Source: Chlorogloeopsis fritschii PCC 6912 (GTDB lineage Bacteria > Cyanobacteriota > Cyanobacteriia > Cyanobacteriales > Nostocaceae). From it: DNA of 64,000 nucleotides. Under the pieces are notes generated by a model. The model was not told where the DNA came from and did no database searches. It saw only the letters and a program-made list of their open reading frames with translations. Positions within the stretch are counted from its first letter, which is position 1. Each line of letters opens with the position of its first letter. Both the position numbers and the translations under genes were made by a program. Location of the stretch: NCBI RefSeq assembly GCF_000317285.1, contig NZ_AJLN01000061.1:1-64000 (forward strand), in the 5' to 3' direction. Positions 16,844 to 26,177 of this stretch are shown here, one piece after another.

Positions 16844-18208
16844 TCAAGCCAACCTCTTGATTAAACAGTCTGCAATACGTTTTGCTGCACCTGGTTTTCC
16901 CATCCGTCGCAGCCCATTTTCGGCAATACGGTGCAGTTGATCTGGATTGGCAAAAAGCGATCGCACGACTTGTGCAACTTCCTGTGGTTGCTCTACCAGT
17001 ATCACACTTGGCCCCAAAAGGCGACTTTGTGCTTCCGCAAAAGAAAAAGTAAATTGTGGCCCCTTGCCAGGAATTATAATCGCTGGTTTGCCTAAACCCA
17101 CAAATTGTTCTGTTGCTGTTCCTGCCATCGCGATCGCTAAATCAGCCAAATGCAGACAATCGTTGTAGGCGGTTTGTGTTAAGAGCAAATACGCATTTTT
17201 TTGCTTAAATGTCAAAATTTCAGCATGAGGAAATTGAATTGGCGATTCTGGGTGAGGGTGAAAGCCGTGGGAGATGAGAATTTGGCGGATGCTTTCAAAG
17301 TGTAAACTAGGAGCGATCGCACCTAGAAACACCAAAGTTTTAGAAGTGCGGGCTTGAAAATCTCGCTCTTGAGAAAATGTTATCAACGTAGATACGGCAG
17401 TCAAAATTTTCTGCCAGTTAGCATAAGCTTCTGGAGGACGGGAACCTGGCAAGAGAGTTACAATTAAGGGCCGAGCTAATTCTTGCTGTTCGATATCAGC
17501 ACCGTAAAACCTGGCAGTAGGAAAAGATGGCTCTAAATCATCCATCATTGGATTGCCCAAATCAAAAGCGGGAATAGGCCATTTTTTTAAAATTTGCGTA
17601 GTTAGTGAATCTCTGAGAAACACAGCCCTGCAAAGTTGGCGACTCATCAGCCAACGCTCCCAAGGATGATAAATAGAACCAGAAAAATTTTCCAACCAGG
17701 CAGTTTTATTGTTGCGTTTTAGTAACCCATTTTCATCCCGTACATGGTATTCTGATTTCGCCGTGCCAACAAAAGCATAGTTAGCACCGCTAATCCAAGC
17801 CAGCAATAGCGGTAGAATATCTCCAACAGCTAAAATAGCGCTCTGGTGCCCTAATTTTTTTTGAGAACTTACCCAATTGCGTATGGCTTGAATCTGGTGA
17901 CAAGTTAGTTGTACTAAACCTCCCCCGATATCACGCATTAATTGGCGAGTATCCATGTATATAAAGCCACCAGAAGGCATCGCACGTACTGAACCGATGA
18001 GAGGAATATCTAATTTTTGGTAAGCATATCCTTCACCAACCAAAGGTAAGGCAAATAAAGTCGGCGGATTTTGCTGCTGCTGGAGTTGATGTAAAATACG
18101 AACTGCGATCGCATCTTCCCCATGACCATTGCTTAAAGCTAATAATCGCAATTGAGAAGTTGTGCCTTGGGTTTGAGATGTTAAGGGGAAGGATGACGCA
18201 TCACTCAT
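16844..18208 (-). CDS. Lipid-A-disaccharide synthase-related glycosyltransferase-like protein
   Basis: A 454-residue protein of the LpxB-related family found throughout cyanobacteria. The N-terminal SNGHGEDAIAVRIL and ILAVGDILPLLLAW match the GT-B fold family start; the C-terminal part carries LPGSRPPEAY and AMAGTATEQFVGLGKPAIIIPG, which resemble the nucleotide-sugar binding region of LpxB and MurG. True lipid-A biosynthesis uses a different lpxB gene, so the substrate of this paralogue is unknown; a role in envelope glycolipids is possible. The start ATG at 18208 is followed by a low-complexity Ser/Thr/Gln stretch before the conserved region, so a slightly later start cannot be excluded. It is divergent from the kinase gene at 18626. 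Confidence 0.85.
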   Translation of the reverse strand: MSDASSFPLTSQTQGTTSQLRLLALSNGHGEDAIAVRILHQLQQQQNPPTLFALPLVGEGYAYQKLDIPLIGSVRAMPSGGFIYMDTRQLMRDIGGGLVQLTCHQIQAIRNWVSSQKKLGHQSAILAVGDILPLLLAWISGANYAFVGTAKSEYHVRDENGLLKRNNKTAWLENFSGSIYHPWERWLMSRQLCRAVFLRDSLTTQILKKWPIPAFDLGNPMMDDLEPSFPTARFYGADIEQQELARPLIVTLLPGSRPPEAYANWQKILTAVSTLITFSQERDFQARTSKTLVFLGAIAPSLHFESIRQILISHGFHPHPESPIQFPHAEILTFKQKNAYLLLTQTAYNDCLHLADLAIAMAGTATEQFVGLGKPAIIIPGKGPQFTFSFAEAQSRLLGPSVILVEQPQEVAQVVRSLFANPDQLHRIAENGLRRMGKPGAAKRIADCLIKRLA

Positions 18209-18625
18209 AAAGAAACAAAAATTTAATATCTACTGTCTTTTTGGGCAAGAGGAAAGAAATTAGGAGTTAGTACTATCCCTATTAACTAACCTCAGTACAT
18301 AAACATAGTACAAATTCACTGCTAGTAAATTAGATTAGTATTTATGCGAAATTGTTGTGGTAATATTTTTACTTAAGTTACGGAGGTAGTCTAAAATATT
18401 AAGTCACAAACAGCAAGTATTGATGAGGTGCAGCAGTAAGAGGGTAAATGTTATATATAACACTAATTTCTTAGAAATTGCCGATCGCACTTTAAGATTC
18501 AGTCAGCTGTAGAAGTTGAGATTTTAAATTTTAGATTTCATATCGTGAGGTTAATAGTTTACCCTAATCTAAAATCTAGAAATGGATAGCCCAAACCCAT
18601 AATTAAAAAACCAATCTAAAACACT
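18209..18625. other. Intergenic region between divergent genes, no gene seen
   Basis: This 417-base AT-rich stretch separates the start codons of the LpxB-like gene and the Ser/Thr kinase gene and must hold both promoters. Near 18525-18582 an imperfect inverted repeat is visible: TTTTAAATTTTAGATTT on one side and TAATCTAAAATCTAGA on the other. I cannot assign a regulator. Confidence 0.4.
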
Positions 18626-20245
18626 ATGCTAGCTGGTACAAAATTGCAGGGTGGGAAGTATACCTTAAACCAGGAAATTGGTAGAGGTGGCTTTGGTATT
18701 ACCTTCAAAGCTACTCATCACTACCTAAATCAGGCAGTGGTGATTAAAACCCTCAACGAAAAGCTCCGGCAACATCCTGATTTTGCCAAGTTTGAGCGCC
18801 AATTTCAGGACGAAGCCCGACGCTTGGCAACATGCATCCACCCCAATATTGTCCGGGTTAGCGACTTCTTTATCGAATCTGGGCTGCCTTACATGGTGAT
18901 GGAATACATTCCTGGTGAAACATTGGGAGAGGCATATGTTCTGCCAGGTATACCGTTGCCAGAAGCAACAGCAATTCATTACATCCGGCAAATCGGGGCA
19001 GCATTGCAAGTAGTGCATCACAACGGTTTGCTGCATCGGGACATAAAACCGGATAATATTATTCTTCGCCAAGGAACCCAAGAGGTTGTGCTGATTGATT
19101 TTGGCATTGCCAGGGAGTTTAACAGTGGCGTCAGACAAACTCACACTGGGATAGTTTCTGAGGGCTATTCTCCGATTGAGCAGTATCTATCCCAAGCACC
19201 GCGATCGCCTGCAACTGATGTTTATGGTTTAGCAGCAACATTATATTCCCTGTTGACAGGACAAGTTCCCATGTCCGCACTGCTACGCGATCGCGAACAA
19301 ATGCCGACTCCCCGTGAACTGCAACCCCACTTGAGTGCTTCTATCAATCAAGCAGTAATGCGCGGTATGGCAATTGAGGCGAAATTTCGCCCCCAGACAG
19401 TAGAAGATTGGCTCAAGTTGCTACCTGAGGATGGAAAAATTCCTTTACCACAAACAGTAGCAACTCAAACGGTACCAACAATTAATTTATCAGTTCAGCA
19501 ACACGAAGAAAATTTAGCGAAAAGGGCTGCAATTCAAAAACAGGTTTCAGCACCTCCAGTAAATGCTAATCCATTGCGGCGATCGCCAAAAATACTCGTT
19601 GGCACTGGTGTAGCTATGGTTGCTGCAACAGTTGGTTTTGGCATAACTAACGTGTTGTTTAAACCTCAACTGCCATCTCCCAAGCCAGTTTTTGAACAGC
19701 CCAGTGATGCTGCCTTGGAATTACAAACCACTACACCCTCCCCTACTAATTCCGCACAATCAAAAGTAGAATCTACACGTGTCTCTAGCTCTCCTCGGCG
19801 CAGACGCAGCCGTCGGGCAAATTCAGAATCAAATCAAAATCCTTCAGAAGAATCAGCTAAAACCAACTCGGTATCAACAGAAACTCAACATCGCAAATTA
19901 CAAGAAACGACACCTGCTGCATCTAGCACTTCATCGCCATCGCTATTAGAAAAACTGCGGACAATTCGAGACACTCGTCAAACTCCTACCTCTACATCCC
20001 CAGAAAATAAGTCACCATCTTCTGGTAAATTTTTCCCTTCCCAATCACCCGCGAAAAGATCCAATTCAGTTGTTGTACCAACAGTACCGGAAACCAGGGA
20101 ATTCAGACATTCAAATCCTCCTGCGATCAAAGTTCCAACTCAAGAACTTAAGCAAAATTTAAATACTGATGGTCAACTTTTTCAACCTAGTAAGGAAAAT
20201 AAGGAAGATCCAAATCCACAAAAGCCACAATTTGAAAGTGAGTGA
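18626..20245 (+). CDS. Hanks-type Ser/Thr protein kinase with one membrane segment
   Basis: A 539-residue eukaryotic-like kinase. The glycine loop GRGGFG is at 19-24, the ATP-binding Lys41 is in VVIKTL, the catalytic loop HRDIKPDN starts at about residue 137 and DFG lies at about 158-160. A hydrophobic segment at about 322-345 anchors it in the membrane. The C-terminal 190 residues are a Ser/Pro/Thr/Asn-rich low-complexity tail with an RRRRSRR basic cluster and no folded sensor domain. The kinase domain should therefore face the cytoplasm and the tail the periplasm, where it may touch the cell wall. Cyanobacteria carry many such kinases in stress and developmental signalling; the targets are unknown. 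It is monocistronic as far as can be seen. Confidence 0.92.
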   Translation: MLAGTKLQGGKYTLNQEIGRGGFGITFKATHHYLNQAVVIKTLNEKLRQHPDFAKFERQFQDEARRLATCIHPNIVRVSDFFIESGLPYMVMEYIPGETLGEAYVLPGIPLPEATAIHYIRQIGAALQVVHHNGLLHRDIKPDNIILRQGTQEVVLIDFGIAREFNSGVRQTHTGIVSEGYSPIEQYLSQAPRSPATDVYGLAATLYSLLTGQVPMSALLRDREQMPTPRELQPHLSASINQAVMRGMAIEAKFRPQTVEDWLKLLPEDGKIPLPQTVATQTVPTINLSVQQHEENLAKRAAIQKQVSAPPVNANPLRRSPKILVGTGVAMVAATVGFGITNVLFKPQLPSPKPVFEQPSDAALELQTTTPSPTNSAQSKVESTRVSSSPRRRRSRRANSESNQNPSEESAKTNSVSTETQHRKLQETTPAASSTSSPSLLEKLRTIRDTRQTPTSTSPENKSPSSGKFFPSQSPAKRSNSVVVPTVPETREFRHSNPPAIKVPTQELKQNLNTDGQLFQPSKENKEDPNPQKPQFESE

Positions 20246-20383
20246 AGTACTACTGTGTCAACCAAGAATTGATGGGTTAAGGCAGACGCGGTGACGCGGA
20301 GAATTAGTTGAGCCGACAAAGAGCGATCGCCTTCAATACCCCATCAAAAATTACAGCAAATTTTATTTGAACCACAATTTTTT

Positions 20384-20449
20384 GTAGTGGCGGGTTTAGC
20401 AGATATCCTTTCGGTTTGAGCTAGAGATTGAAACAAAACCCGCCCTTAA
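20384..20449. repeat. Palindromic interspersed element, diverged copy C of the 68-bp family
   Basis: GGCGGGTTTAGCAGATATC at the left and AAACAAAACCCGCCC at the right form inverted ends like those of the copies at 4664-4731 and 46623-46690, with a similar length and the shared CGGTTT core. It lies between the convergent kinase and amidohydrolase genes. Just upstream (20285-20300) a short GACGCGGTGACGCGG repeat is also present. Confidence 0.6.
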
Positions 20450-20510
20450 AGTATCATGTGGTCTATTCATCTGAAAATGGCTGTAAACTAAGCGCAAGAG
20501 ATTTAGCATT

Positions 20511-21626
20511 TTAACTTTGATAAAGAGCAAGAGCATTTTTGCGCAAAATCGCAACAGCAATATCATCTGCCTCATTTGCAGTTAAATCGCAATCCCTAAT
20601 TGCTTCCTCTAGCACTTCTGCCAGAATTTGACGCCCCCACTTTGCCCCTAAATAATACAATTCTGGAATTGAATGGGCATCAGACGAATACATCACTTTA
20701 CTAGTAGGAGTCAACTCCAATAGTTGTCTTAGTGCTGCACGCATTCCTGATACGCTTAAAAAAGGTATTGCCAAACCAAAATCTAAGTAAACTTGGGGAT
20801 AAACAGAAGCCAAATATCCAGCTTCCCGCATATATGGATAAGAAGCATGAAGTAGAACAATAGGAACATCGCGATACTGGGGTGACTCCAATAAGGAGCG
20901 CAAGTAAAGAGGATTTGCTAATCGTAAATCCAAATCGGGATCGCCATAGCCAGTGTGAAATTGCACTGGTAATTGATATTTAGCAGCAATTAATAGCGCT
21001 TGTTGCAGCAGAAAGTCAATTAAGTACTTATTAGCAAGACGTAAAGGTTGATGCTCAAATTCTTGTTTGAGATCGTAAAAACTACAAGCAGCAGCCGCCA
21101 GAGAAACAGGTTGGATCTCCAAACCAGTGCGGTAGCAAGCAATACTCTTGAAACCCACAACTCCAGCAGGTGGTGGATCAATTTCACTCTTGAATTTTTC
21201 TAGAAATGTCTTAAAATCATCGCTTTTAGTAATTAATTCTTCTGCCAAAGCTTCCAGTCGCAAAATTCTTTTCACAGGAACAAATTGTTCATGCCATGAA
21301 AGTGATTGGATAGAGTTTGGTTGCAATCCATCATCTAAAAAAATCGCTTCTAGGTTGGCAGCATTAAAATAAAGTTTGGTTAACTCCTCTAGCCCCAAGC
21401 TTTTCCGACGCGCTAAGATTGCCTCCTCCTGTGGTTCGCACTTAAGCAAGGCAGCAACTTCCCGTAGACTGCGCCGATAGAATAAGGTATTGCGAGCGTG
21501 ATAATTAATAATCTCTGGAGCGTAGCCCTCGGTAAAAGCGGCAGCATAAGGAGAACTGTTAGCAATTTCCGGGCGTAACAAATTATGGGCGTGTTGGTCA
21601 ATAATAGGAATATCAGATAGATTCAT
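20511..21626 (-). CDS. Amidohydrolase-superfamily metalloenzyme
   Basis: A 371-residue protein of the amidohydrolase (Amidohydro_2-like) superfamily, a TIM-barrel hydrolase fold with one or two metal ions. The metal-binding HxH is present as DQHAHN near the N-terminus, a further His in FHTGYGD, another in LLHASYPY and the catalytic Asp in YSSDAH. The family has members acting on C-N, C-O or C-C bonds; closest in style are the fluG/decarboxylase-like members of unknown substrate. The gene begins with ATG at 21626 and has no close same-strand neighbour. The substrate cannot be named. Confidence 0.83.
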   Translation of the reverse strand: MNLSDIPIIDQHAHNLLRPEIANSSPYAAAFTEGYAPEIINYHARNTLFYRRSLREVAALLKCEPQEEAILARRKSLGLEELTKLYFNAANLEAIFLDDGLQPNSIQSLSWHEQFVPVKRILRLEALAEELITKSDDFKTFLEKFKSEIDPPPAGVVGFKSIACYRTGLEIQPVSLAAAACSFYDLKQEFEHQPLRLANKYLIDFLLQQALLIAAKYQLPVQFHTGYGDPDLDLRLANPLYLRSLLESPQYRDVPIVLLHASYPYMREAGYLASVYPQVYLDFGLAIPFLSVSGMRAALRQLLELTPTSKVMYSSDAHSIPELYYLGAKWGRQILAEVLEEAIRDCDLTANEADDIAVAILRKNALALYQS

Positions 21627-21770
21627 CTAAAATCCTCGCTGTCGATTCCCGCCATCATTGCATTTGCAATTTAGCAGTAAGTTATTTACGAGTTAATTTT
21701 TATAATCACAGCTATACAGTAAATATAAACGTGTCAATTTGTCTGTCTATCGTAAAGAGGATAAATTCAT

Positions 21771-21804
21771 CTCCCGTTAACCTCCTTCGTCGCTGTAACG
21801 GGAG
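21771..21804. repeat. Hairpin repeat CTCCCGTTA / TAACGGGAG
   Basis: A perfect 9-bp stem closes a 16-base loop. It lies in the 370-base gap between the amidohydrolase start and the convergently oriented end of the DUF4870 gene. It is similar in style to the CTCGTTACCA hairpin at 60452-60480 and probably belongs to the same class of dispersed stem-loops. No convincing gene is present in 21627-21996. Confidence 0.45.
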
Positions 21805-21996
21805 TCAAGAGTGCTCCATTAAGATAGACAAAAGTGCGATCGCATTATCAACAAAAAAAGGGATATTTGTCTCATATCAAGTTCGGCTCATCACTTATCA
21901 GCAAAATCTCGTCGCCTCAGCCTGAACGATAAGTCATTAAGCGAACCTAATATCTATCCCTTTTCAAAAAATCACCCCGATCTTGAGTAGCTACAA

Positions 21997-22371
21997 TCAA
22001 AACAGACGAAAAATAAACGGATAACGCACAGGTTCATTGGGTTGGCTAAAACAACGCAACAGTGCCCAAATTGTCAGCCCCCAGTGCAGTAAAAAGCCAA
22101 GAGCAACAACGGGGAAGAACAGAATTCCGCCAATGCCAAAGGTGAGCCAAGATAAAATCCCAATTGGAACTCCAACTAAAGTTGCCCAGAACCAAACATT
22201 GAAGTGAAAATTAATTGATTCTTTGGCATTGCTTTTAACAACTGGATCGTCGGAAATTACATTAATTGCAATCGGAATTCCAATCGACAACAGTGCTGTA
22301 CTCAAGAAAATTGCCCCATGACACAGAGATGATAGTAACTTGCGCTTGTGCAAATCGTATGTAACTTGCAT
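21997..22371 (-). CDS. DUF4870 small membrane protein
   Basis: A 124-residue protein of the DUF4870 family (TIC20-related small membrane proteins). It has an N-terminal segment LCHGAIFLSTALLSIGIPIAI, then the family motif VKSNAKESINFHFN, followed by two further hydrophobic segments (WATLVGVPIGILSWLTFG and FFPVVALGFLLHWGLTI) and the closing WALLRCFSQPNEPVRYPF. So three to four membrane spans are expected in the inner or thylakoid membrane. The function of the family is unknown. The gene stands alone with intergenic DNA on both sides. Confidence 0.85.
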   Translation of the reverse strand: MQVTYDLHKRKLLSSLCHGAIFLSTALLSIGIPIAINVISDDPVVKSNAKESINFHFNVWFWATLVGVPIGILSWLTFGIGGILFFPVVALGFLLHWGLTIWALLRCFSQPNEPVRYPFIFRLF

Positions 22372-22693
22372 CCAGGTGGCTCCTCAATTCGCCTTTTAGC
22401 TTTGATTTTAGCGATCGCCAACTATGTTTAATATTGCAGGTAGCCGTACCTAGCAAGTTTTCGGGCTTTTCCTTGAGAGAGATTAACTTTGAATGTTACT
22501 CATCAACTATGAGTGATGAGGTTTACCGAACCTTTAGCACAAAAGCCTTCTGAAGGTTATTGATGCTTGGCTAACACAACACCACTGCGACAAGTCGGCA
22601 GAGCGCTTTCTTTGCAGTGGCTCCCCTAGTGGCGTGGTAAAGCTAAAAGGGTGCATTAAACCTCTTGTACTCATTCTAGTTTCAAATAAATCG

Positions 22694-22744
22694 ACCACAG
22701 ATACACACAGATGTACACAGATTTTATCGGTGTCCATCTGTGGT
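22694..22744. repeat. Inverted repeat ACCACAGAT / ATCTGTGGT
   Basis: ACCACAGAT at 22694-22702 is exactly complementary to ATCTGTGGT at 22736-22744, and between them ACACAGATG-type words recur. A related element lies at 36691-36741. It is the most structured part of the 640-base gene-free region 22372-23009. The rest of that region holds fragments of AT-rich and HIP1-containing DNA and no gene I can support. Confidence 0.55.
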
Positions 22745-23009
22745 TGTAATTAACCGAGATCGCGATCGCTGCAAGAAGTCTACGTTCTTGGTAGTCAATT
22801 TCTGCTTATAGGTTGCTACTACGAGTCTTTGCGATCGCATCATTTTAGTCGTGTCAGTCCACTACGTGTATTTGAACGCACCACCAACTAACATTCAAAA
22901 ATAAAATATGAGTCCTATATACCTATTAAAAGTAGCAGCAGAGATAACATAAAGTAAGACAAAGTCAAACAAAATCCTCACTTTAAATTACTTAACACAG
23001 GCGGTAACA

Positions 23010-23270
23010 ATGGGTCGTTTAAATCCTTTATCTCTACAAATGCAGATTACTCGTATGTTTGAGCAAGGGCAAAGTTTTTTTGCCACAACTAAAGTACAGG
23101 AATGGTTGAAAGAACGGGGACACAATCCCATGGATTACGACATTATTTTTCACCAAAAACCAGCACCTCCCGGTTCCAAAGAAGTAATGGTAGTGCAAAT
23201 AGAATTGCGGCGCAAAGATGGACAACCCGTAGATTCCTGGTTACAAGAACAAGCAAATTTACAAGCCTAA
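23010..23270 (+). CDS. Conserved small hypothetical protein
   Basis: An 86-residue soluble protein that I do not recognise as a named domain; proteins with this start (MGRLNPLSLQMQITRMF) look cyanobacterial. It is predicted to be a helix followed by a small alpha/beta unit: QMQITRMFEQGQSFFATTKVQEWLKERG, then two strands around DIIFHQKP and VMVVQIELRR. There is no signal peptide or membrane segment. It lies 22 bases upstream of the GFA-family gene on the same strand, so the two are likely co-transcribed. No function is proposed. Confidence 0.7.
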   Translation: MGRLNPLSLQMQITRMFEQGQSFFATTKVQEWLKERGHNPMDYDIIFHQKPAPPGSKEVMVVQIELRRKDGQPVDSWLQEQANLQA

Positions 23271-23292
23271 AATCTCGAATTTTTAAATTAAC

Positions 23293-23682
23293 ATGGCAGC
23301 CAATATTGATGAATCAGCCACTTATGAAGGTGGGTGTCACTGTGGTGCAGTGCGCTTTCGAGTAGTAGTTGACAAACACAAAGCCGATGATTGCAACTGC
23401 TCAATCTGTAAAAAAAAGGGCTTTTTACATTTAATTGTGCCACAAGCTAAATTTACTTTATTGCAGGGCGAAGATGTTTTGACAAATTACACATTTAATA
23501 CAGGAGTTGCCCAACACAAATTTTGCCGTATTTGTGGAATTCACTCTTTTTATATTCCTCGCAGTCACCCTGACTGTATTGATGTCAATATTCGCTGTTT
23601 AGATGGCGATGTGATATCTAACTTTGAAATTGTGCCTTTTGATGGAGCAAATTGGGAAGAGAATATACATCAATTACGGTGA
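23293..23682 (+). CDS. GFA-family zinc protein (glutathione-dependent formaldehyde-activating-like)
   Basis: A 129-residue protein with the GFA fold. Zinc-binding cysteines are in the expected places: GGCHCGAVRF near the N-terminus, CNCSICKKKG in the middle and FCRICGIHSF in the second half. Gfa of Paracoccus speeds the addition of glutathione to formaldehyde, but most family members have no tested activity, so only the fold is certain. The ATG at 23293 follows the upstream small gene closely. A palindromic element follows within 30 bases of the stop and may end the transcript. Confidence 0.88.
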   Translation: MAANIDESATYEGGCHCGAVRFRVVVDKHKADDCNCSICKKKGFLHLIVPQAKFTLLQGEDVLTNYTFNTGVAQHKFCRICGIHSFYIPRSHPDCIDVNIRCLDGDVISNFEIVPFDGANWEENIHQLR

Positions 23683-23711
23683 GTAGAGAAGGGAAAATGT
23701 ACGAATTTAAT

Positions 23712-23788
23712 GTAGGGAGTATTATGCCGTAGGCTAAGGCACCTTAAAGTCTTGACGGTGCTTTGTGTTACGCAACAACACACCCTAC
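23712..23788. mobile_element. 77-bp MITE-like element (GTAGGG...CCCTAC)
   Basis: The left arm GTAGGGAGTATTATGCCGTA and the right arm, read on the other strand as GTAGGGTGTGTTGTTGCGTA, align over about 32 bases and both run into GGCACC or AGCACC. The core resembles the GTAGGGTGCGTTACG repeats common in filamentous cyanobacteria. It has no coding capacity. The rest of the gap to the GMC gene (23789-23968) shows no gene. Confidence 0.6.
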
Positions 23789-23968
23789 GGCAAATTTATA
23801 TTTTTATTGCAGACTTACCTACCTGTTTTTCAACCTTAATTTCTGCTGAAACTAAAATAAGAATAATTTTGTCAAACTCTTAGCTTACCCATACTCTAAT
23901 CCTTAGCAGCCTATAATTTCTTAACTGCTTTCCTGGCTGATGATACTCTCAAAATAGGAAATAGCAGT

Positions 23969-25528
23969 ATGTCTGAACATTACGACATTATCATTATTGG
24001 TACTGGTGCTGGCGGTGGAACTCTTACTTACAAATTGGCGCAAAGTGGTAAGAAAATTTTAGTGCTCGAACGCGGGCCATTTTTACCCAGAGAGAAAGCA
24101 AACTGGGATACTAAAACAGTTTTTAATACAAACCGTTATCATAATTCTGAAGTTTGGTACGACAAAGACGGTAATGAATTACACCCCGGCATGAGTTACT
24201 TTGTCGGAGGTAATACCAAAGTTTACGGTGCAGCATTATTCCGTTTACGAGAAAGAGATTTTGAGAAATACCAGCATCAAGACGGCATTTCGCCAGAATG
24301 GCCGCTTAAATATCGTGACTTTGAGCCTTATTATGTCCAAGCCGAAAAACTTTACCAGGTACATGGTAAAAGTGGAGAAGATCCAACGGAACCATTTCGC
24401 AGTGAGGAATATCCTTATCCTGCTGTCAGCCACGAACCCCGAATTGAGGAAATCAGCGACGCACTGAAAACCCAAGGGTTGCATCCCTACCATACCCCTA
24501 TCGGTATTCGCTTAAACGAAGCCCAACGCTACTTGAGTGCTTGTATCCGTTGCAATACTTGCGATGGTTTCCCTTGCCTGGTGCAAGCTAAATCTGACGC
24601 AGAGGTGAGCGCAGTACATCCCGTCATTGGGCAAGATAACGTCACATTAATTACAGAAGCTAAAGTACTAAAACTACTCACCAGTTCCTCTGGACGAGAA
24701 ATAACAGGTGTAGAAGTAAACTTTCAAGGACAGAAACGGATATTCTCAGGGGATATTGTCGCTGTAGCTTGTGGTGCAATTAACTCCTCCGTACTACTGC
24801 TCAAATCTGCAAACGAAAAACATCCTCACGGATTGGCAAATAGTTCTGGTTTGGTGGGACGGAATTTTATGAAACACGTATTAGGTTCGATTATTGGGGT
24901 AGCCAAAAAGCCCAACCCTACAGCTTTTCAGAAAACCCTCTCCATCAATGATTTTTACTGGGGCGAAGAAAATTATGACTATCCAATGGGACAAATTCAA
25001 ACCTTGGGCAAAATCAGCAAAGAAGCACTAGAGGGAAATCCAGAAGCTTACGCGCCACTGACACCAGAAGAAGTTGCAACTCATTCCATCGATTGGTGGA
25101 TAACAGTAGAAGATCTACCCGATGCCAACAATCGTGTGCGCGTAAATGGTGACAAAATTATCCTTGAGTATACAGAGAACAATAGCGAAGTTTACAACCG
25201 TTTAGAACAACGCTGGATTGAAACTCTCAAATCTATCGAATGCGGTCAGCAAATCATACCTAACTGTTCCTATTTTGTCAAAGGTGGTAAAAGTTACTTT
25301 ACAGGTAAACTACCCTTAGATGGTGTTGGGCACCAGGTAGGTACGTGCCGCTTTGGAGAAGGTCCTAAAACCTCCGTATTAGATTTAAACTGTCGCACTC
25401 ACGATATTGACAATCTTTACATTGTAGATGGTAGCTTTTTCCTCTCCAGTGGTGCAGTCAATCCTACATTGACAATTATTGCAAATGCCTTACGTGTCGG
25501 CGAACACTTGATAGAAAGAATAAAGTAA
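23969..25528 (+). CDS. GMC-family FAD-dependent oxidoreductase
   Basis: A 519-residue glucose-methanol-choline oxidoreductase. The N-terminal IIIGTGAGGGTLTYKLA is the FAD-binding GxGxxG fold, followed by LVLERG. GGNTKVYGAALFR corresponds to the family signature 1 region. The C-terminal end has GVGHQVGTCRFG with the catalytic-type His, and VDGSFFLSSGAVNPTLTIIANA, the classic GMC closing motif with the second His replaced by an Asn-Pro pair, as in many members. The enzyme oxidises an alcohol or sugar, passing electrons to oxygen or another acceptor. The substrate is unknown. A run of same-strand genes (cupin, hypothetical, SnoaL-like) follows, possibly a small catabolic or secondary-metabolite group. 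Confidence 0.9.
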   Translation: MSEHYDIIIIGTGAGGGTLTYKLAQSGKKILVLERGPFLPREKANWDTKTVFNTNRYHNSEVWYDKDGNELHPGMSYFVGGNTKVYGAALFRLRERDFEKYQHQDGISPEWPLKYRDFEPYYVQAEKLYQVHGKSGEDPTEPFRSEEYPYPAVSHEPRIEEISDALKTQGLHPYHTPIGIRLNEAQRYLSACIRCNTCDGFPCLVQAKSDAEVSAVHPVIGQDNVTLITEAKVLKLLTSSSGREITGVEVNFQGQKRIFSGDIVAVACGAINSSVLLLKSANEKHPHGLANSSGLVGRNFMKHVLGSIIGVAKKPNPTAFQKTLSINDFYWGEENYDYPMGQIQTLGKISKEALEGNPEAYAPLTPEEVATHSIDWWITVEDLPDANNRVRVNGDKIILEYTENNSEVYNRLEQRWIETLKSIECGQQIIPNCSYFVKGGKSYFTGKLPLDGVGHQVGTCRFGEGPKTSVLDLNCRTHDIDNLYIVDGSFFLSSGAVNPTLTIIANALRVGEHLIERIK

Positions 25529-25606
25529 AACCTTCTATTTGCTCTTCCTCTGCGTTCCTTGCGCCTCTGCGGTTCATTAATTTTCCACATTCTGGGAAAA
25601 ACCACC

Positions 25607-26098
25607 ATGACTATTAATCAACACGACATAGTAATGCAACCAGGTGAAGGTTCTTCTTCCTGGGTACTTGGAGACTTGTACACCTTTAAAGCGCTCGGTG
25701 AAAATACAGCCCAAGCCTATGGGCTAATTGAAATTGTCATGCAACCCCACAGCACGGTTCCACCTCATATACACACGCGCGAAAACGAATCTTTTTACAT
25801 TCAAGAAGGTGAAATAGAGTTTCAACTTGGGGAACAAACAATTGTAGCTACACCTGGAACTTTCGTTCATTCCTCTAAAGGGCAACTACATAGTTTTCGC
25901 AACATCGCTGTCAAACCAGCCAAATTATTGTGCTGGGTTACTCCAGCCGGGTTAGAGAAATTTTTTATCGAAGTGGGTACAACAGTTATGGCGTTAAATG
26001 CTACACCTCCTGCTGTGACTAACGCTGATATTGAAAAACTGCTGGCAACTGCTCCTAAGTACGGTTTGGAAATTCTTCCTCCACCTGCTCAAGAGTAG
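25607..26098 (+). CDS. Cupin-domain protein
   Basis: A 163-residue single-domain cupin. The first metal-binding motif is visible as PPHIHTRENESFYIQEGEIEF (H, H, E spaced as expected) and the second as PGTFVHSSKGQLHSFRN. Such beta-barrels include dioxygenases, isomerases and sugar-binding proteins; the family around quercetin dioxygenase-like cupins is nearest in form. The ATG at 25607 is preferred to the earlier in-frame start at 25559, because the upstream stretch (25535-25577) is a dispersed repeat with CTCTGCGTTCCTTGCGCC. It follows the GMC gene by 78 bases and may act on the same compound. Confidence 0.85.
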   Translation: MTINQHDIVMQPGEGSSSWVLGDLYTFKALGENTAQAYGLIEIVMQPHSTVPPHIHTRENESFYIQEGEIEFQLGEQTIVATPGTFVHSSKGQLHSFRNIAVKPAKLLCWVTPAGLEKFFIEVGTTVMALNATPPAVTNADIEKLLATAPKYGLEILPPPAQE

Positions 26099-26177
26099 GA
26101 GCTTAGGAAGCGATCGCCCGCACAAAGACTAATCCATATGGAAAGTTTAGATCAAAAATTTGGAACAAGAAAAATTT

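Noticed and set aside
21731-21925. 64-residue frame after the amidohydrolase gene
   Set aside because: GTG start without ribosome site, contains a hairpin repeat, and no conserved pattern.
22534-22737. 67-residue minus-strand frame
   Set aside because: Lies over an inverted repeat and looks like translated intergenic repeat DNA.
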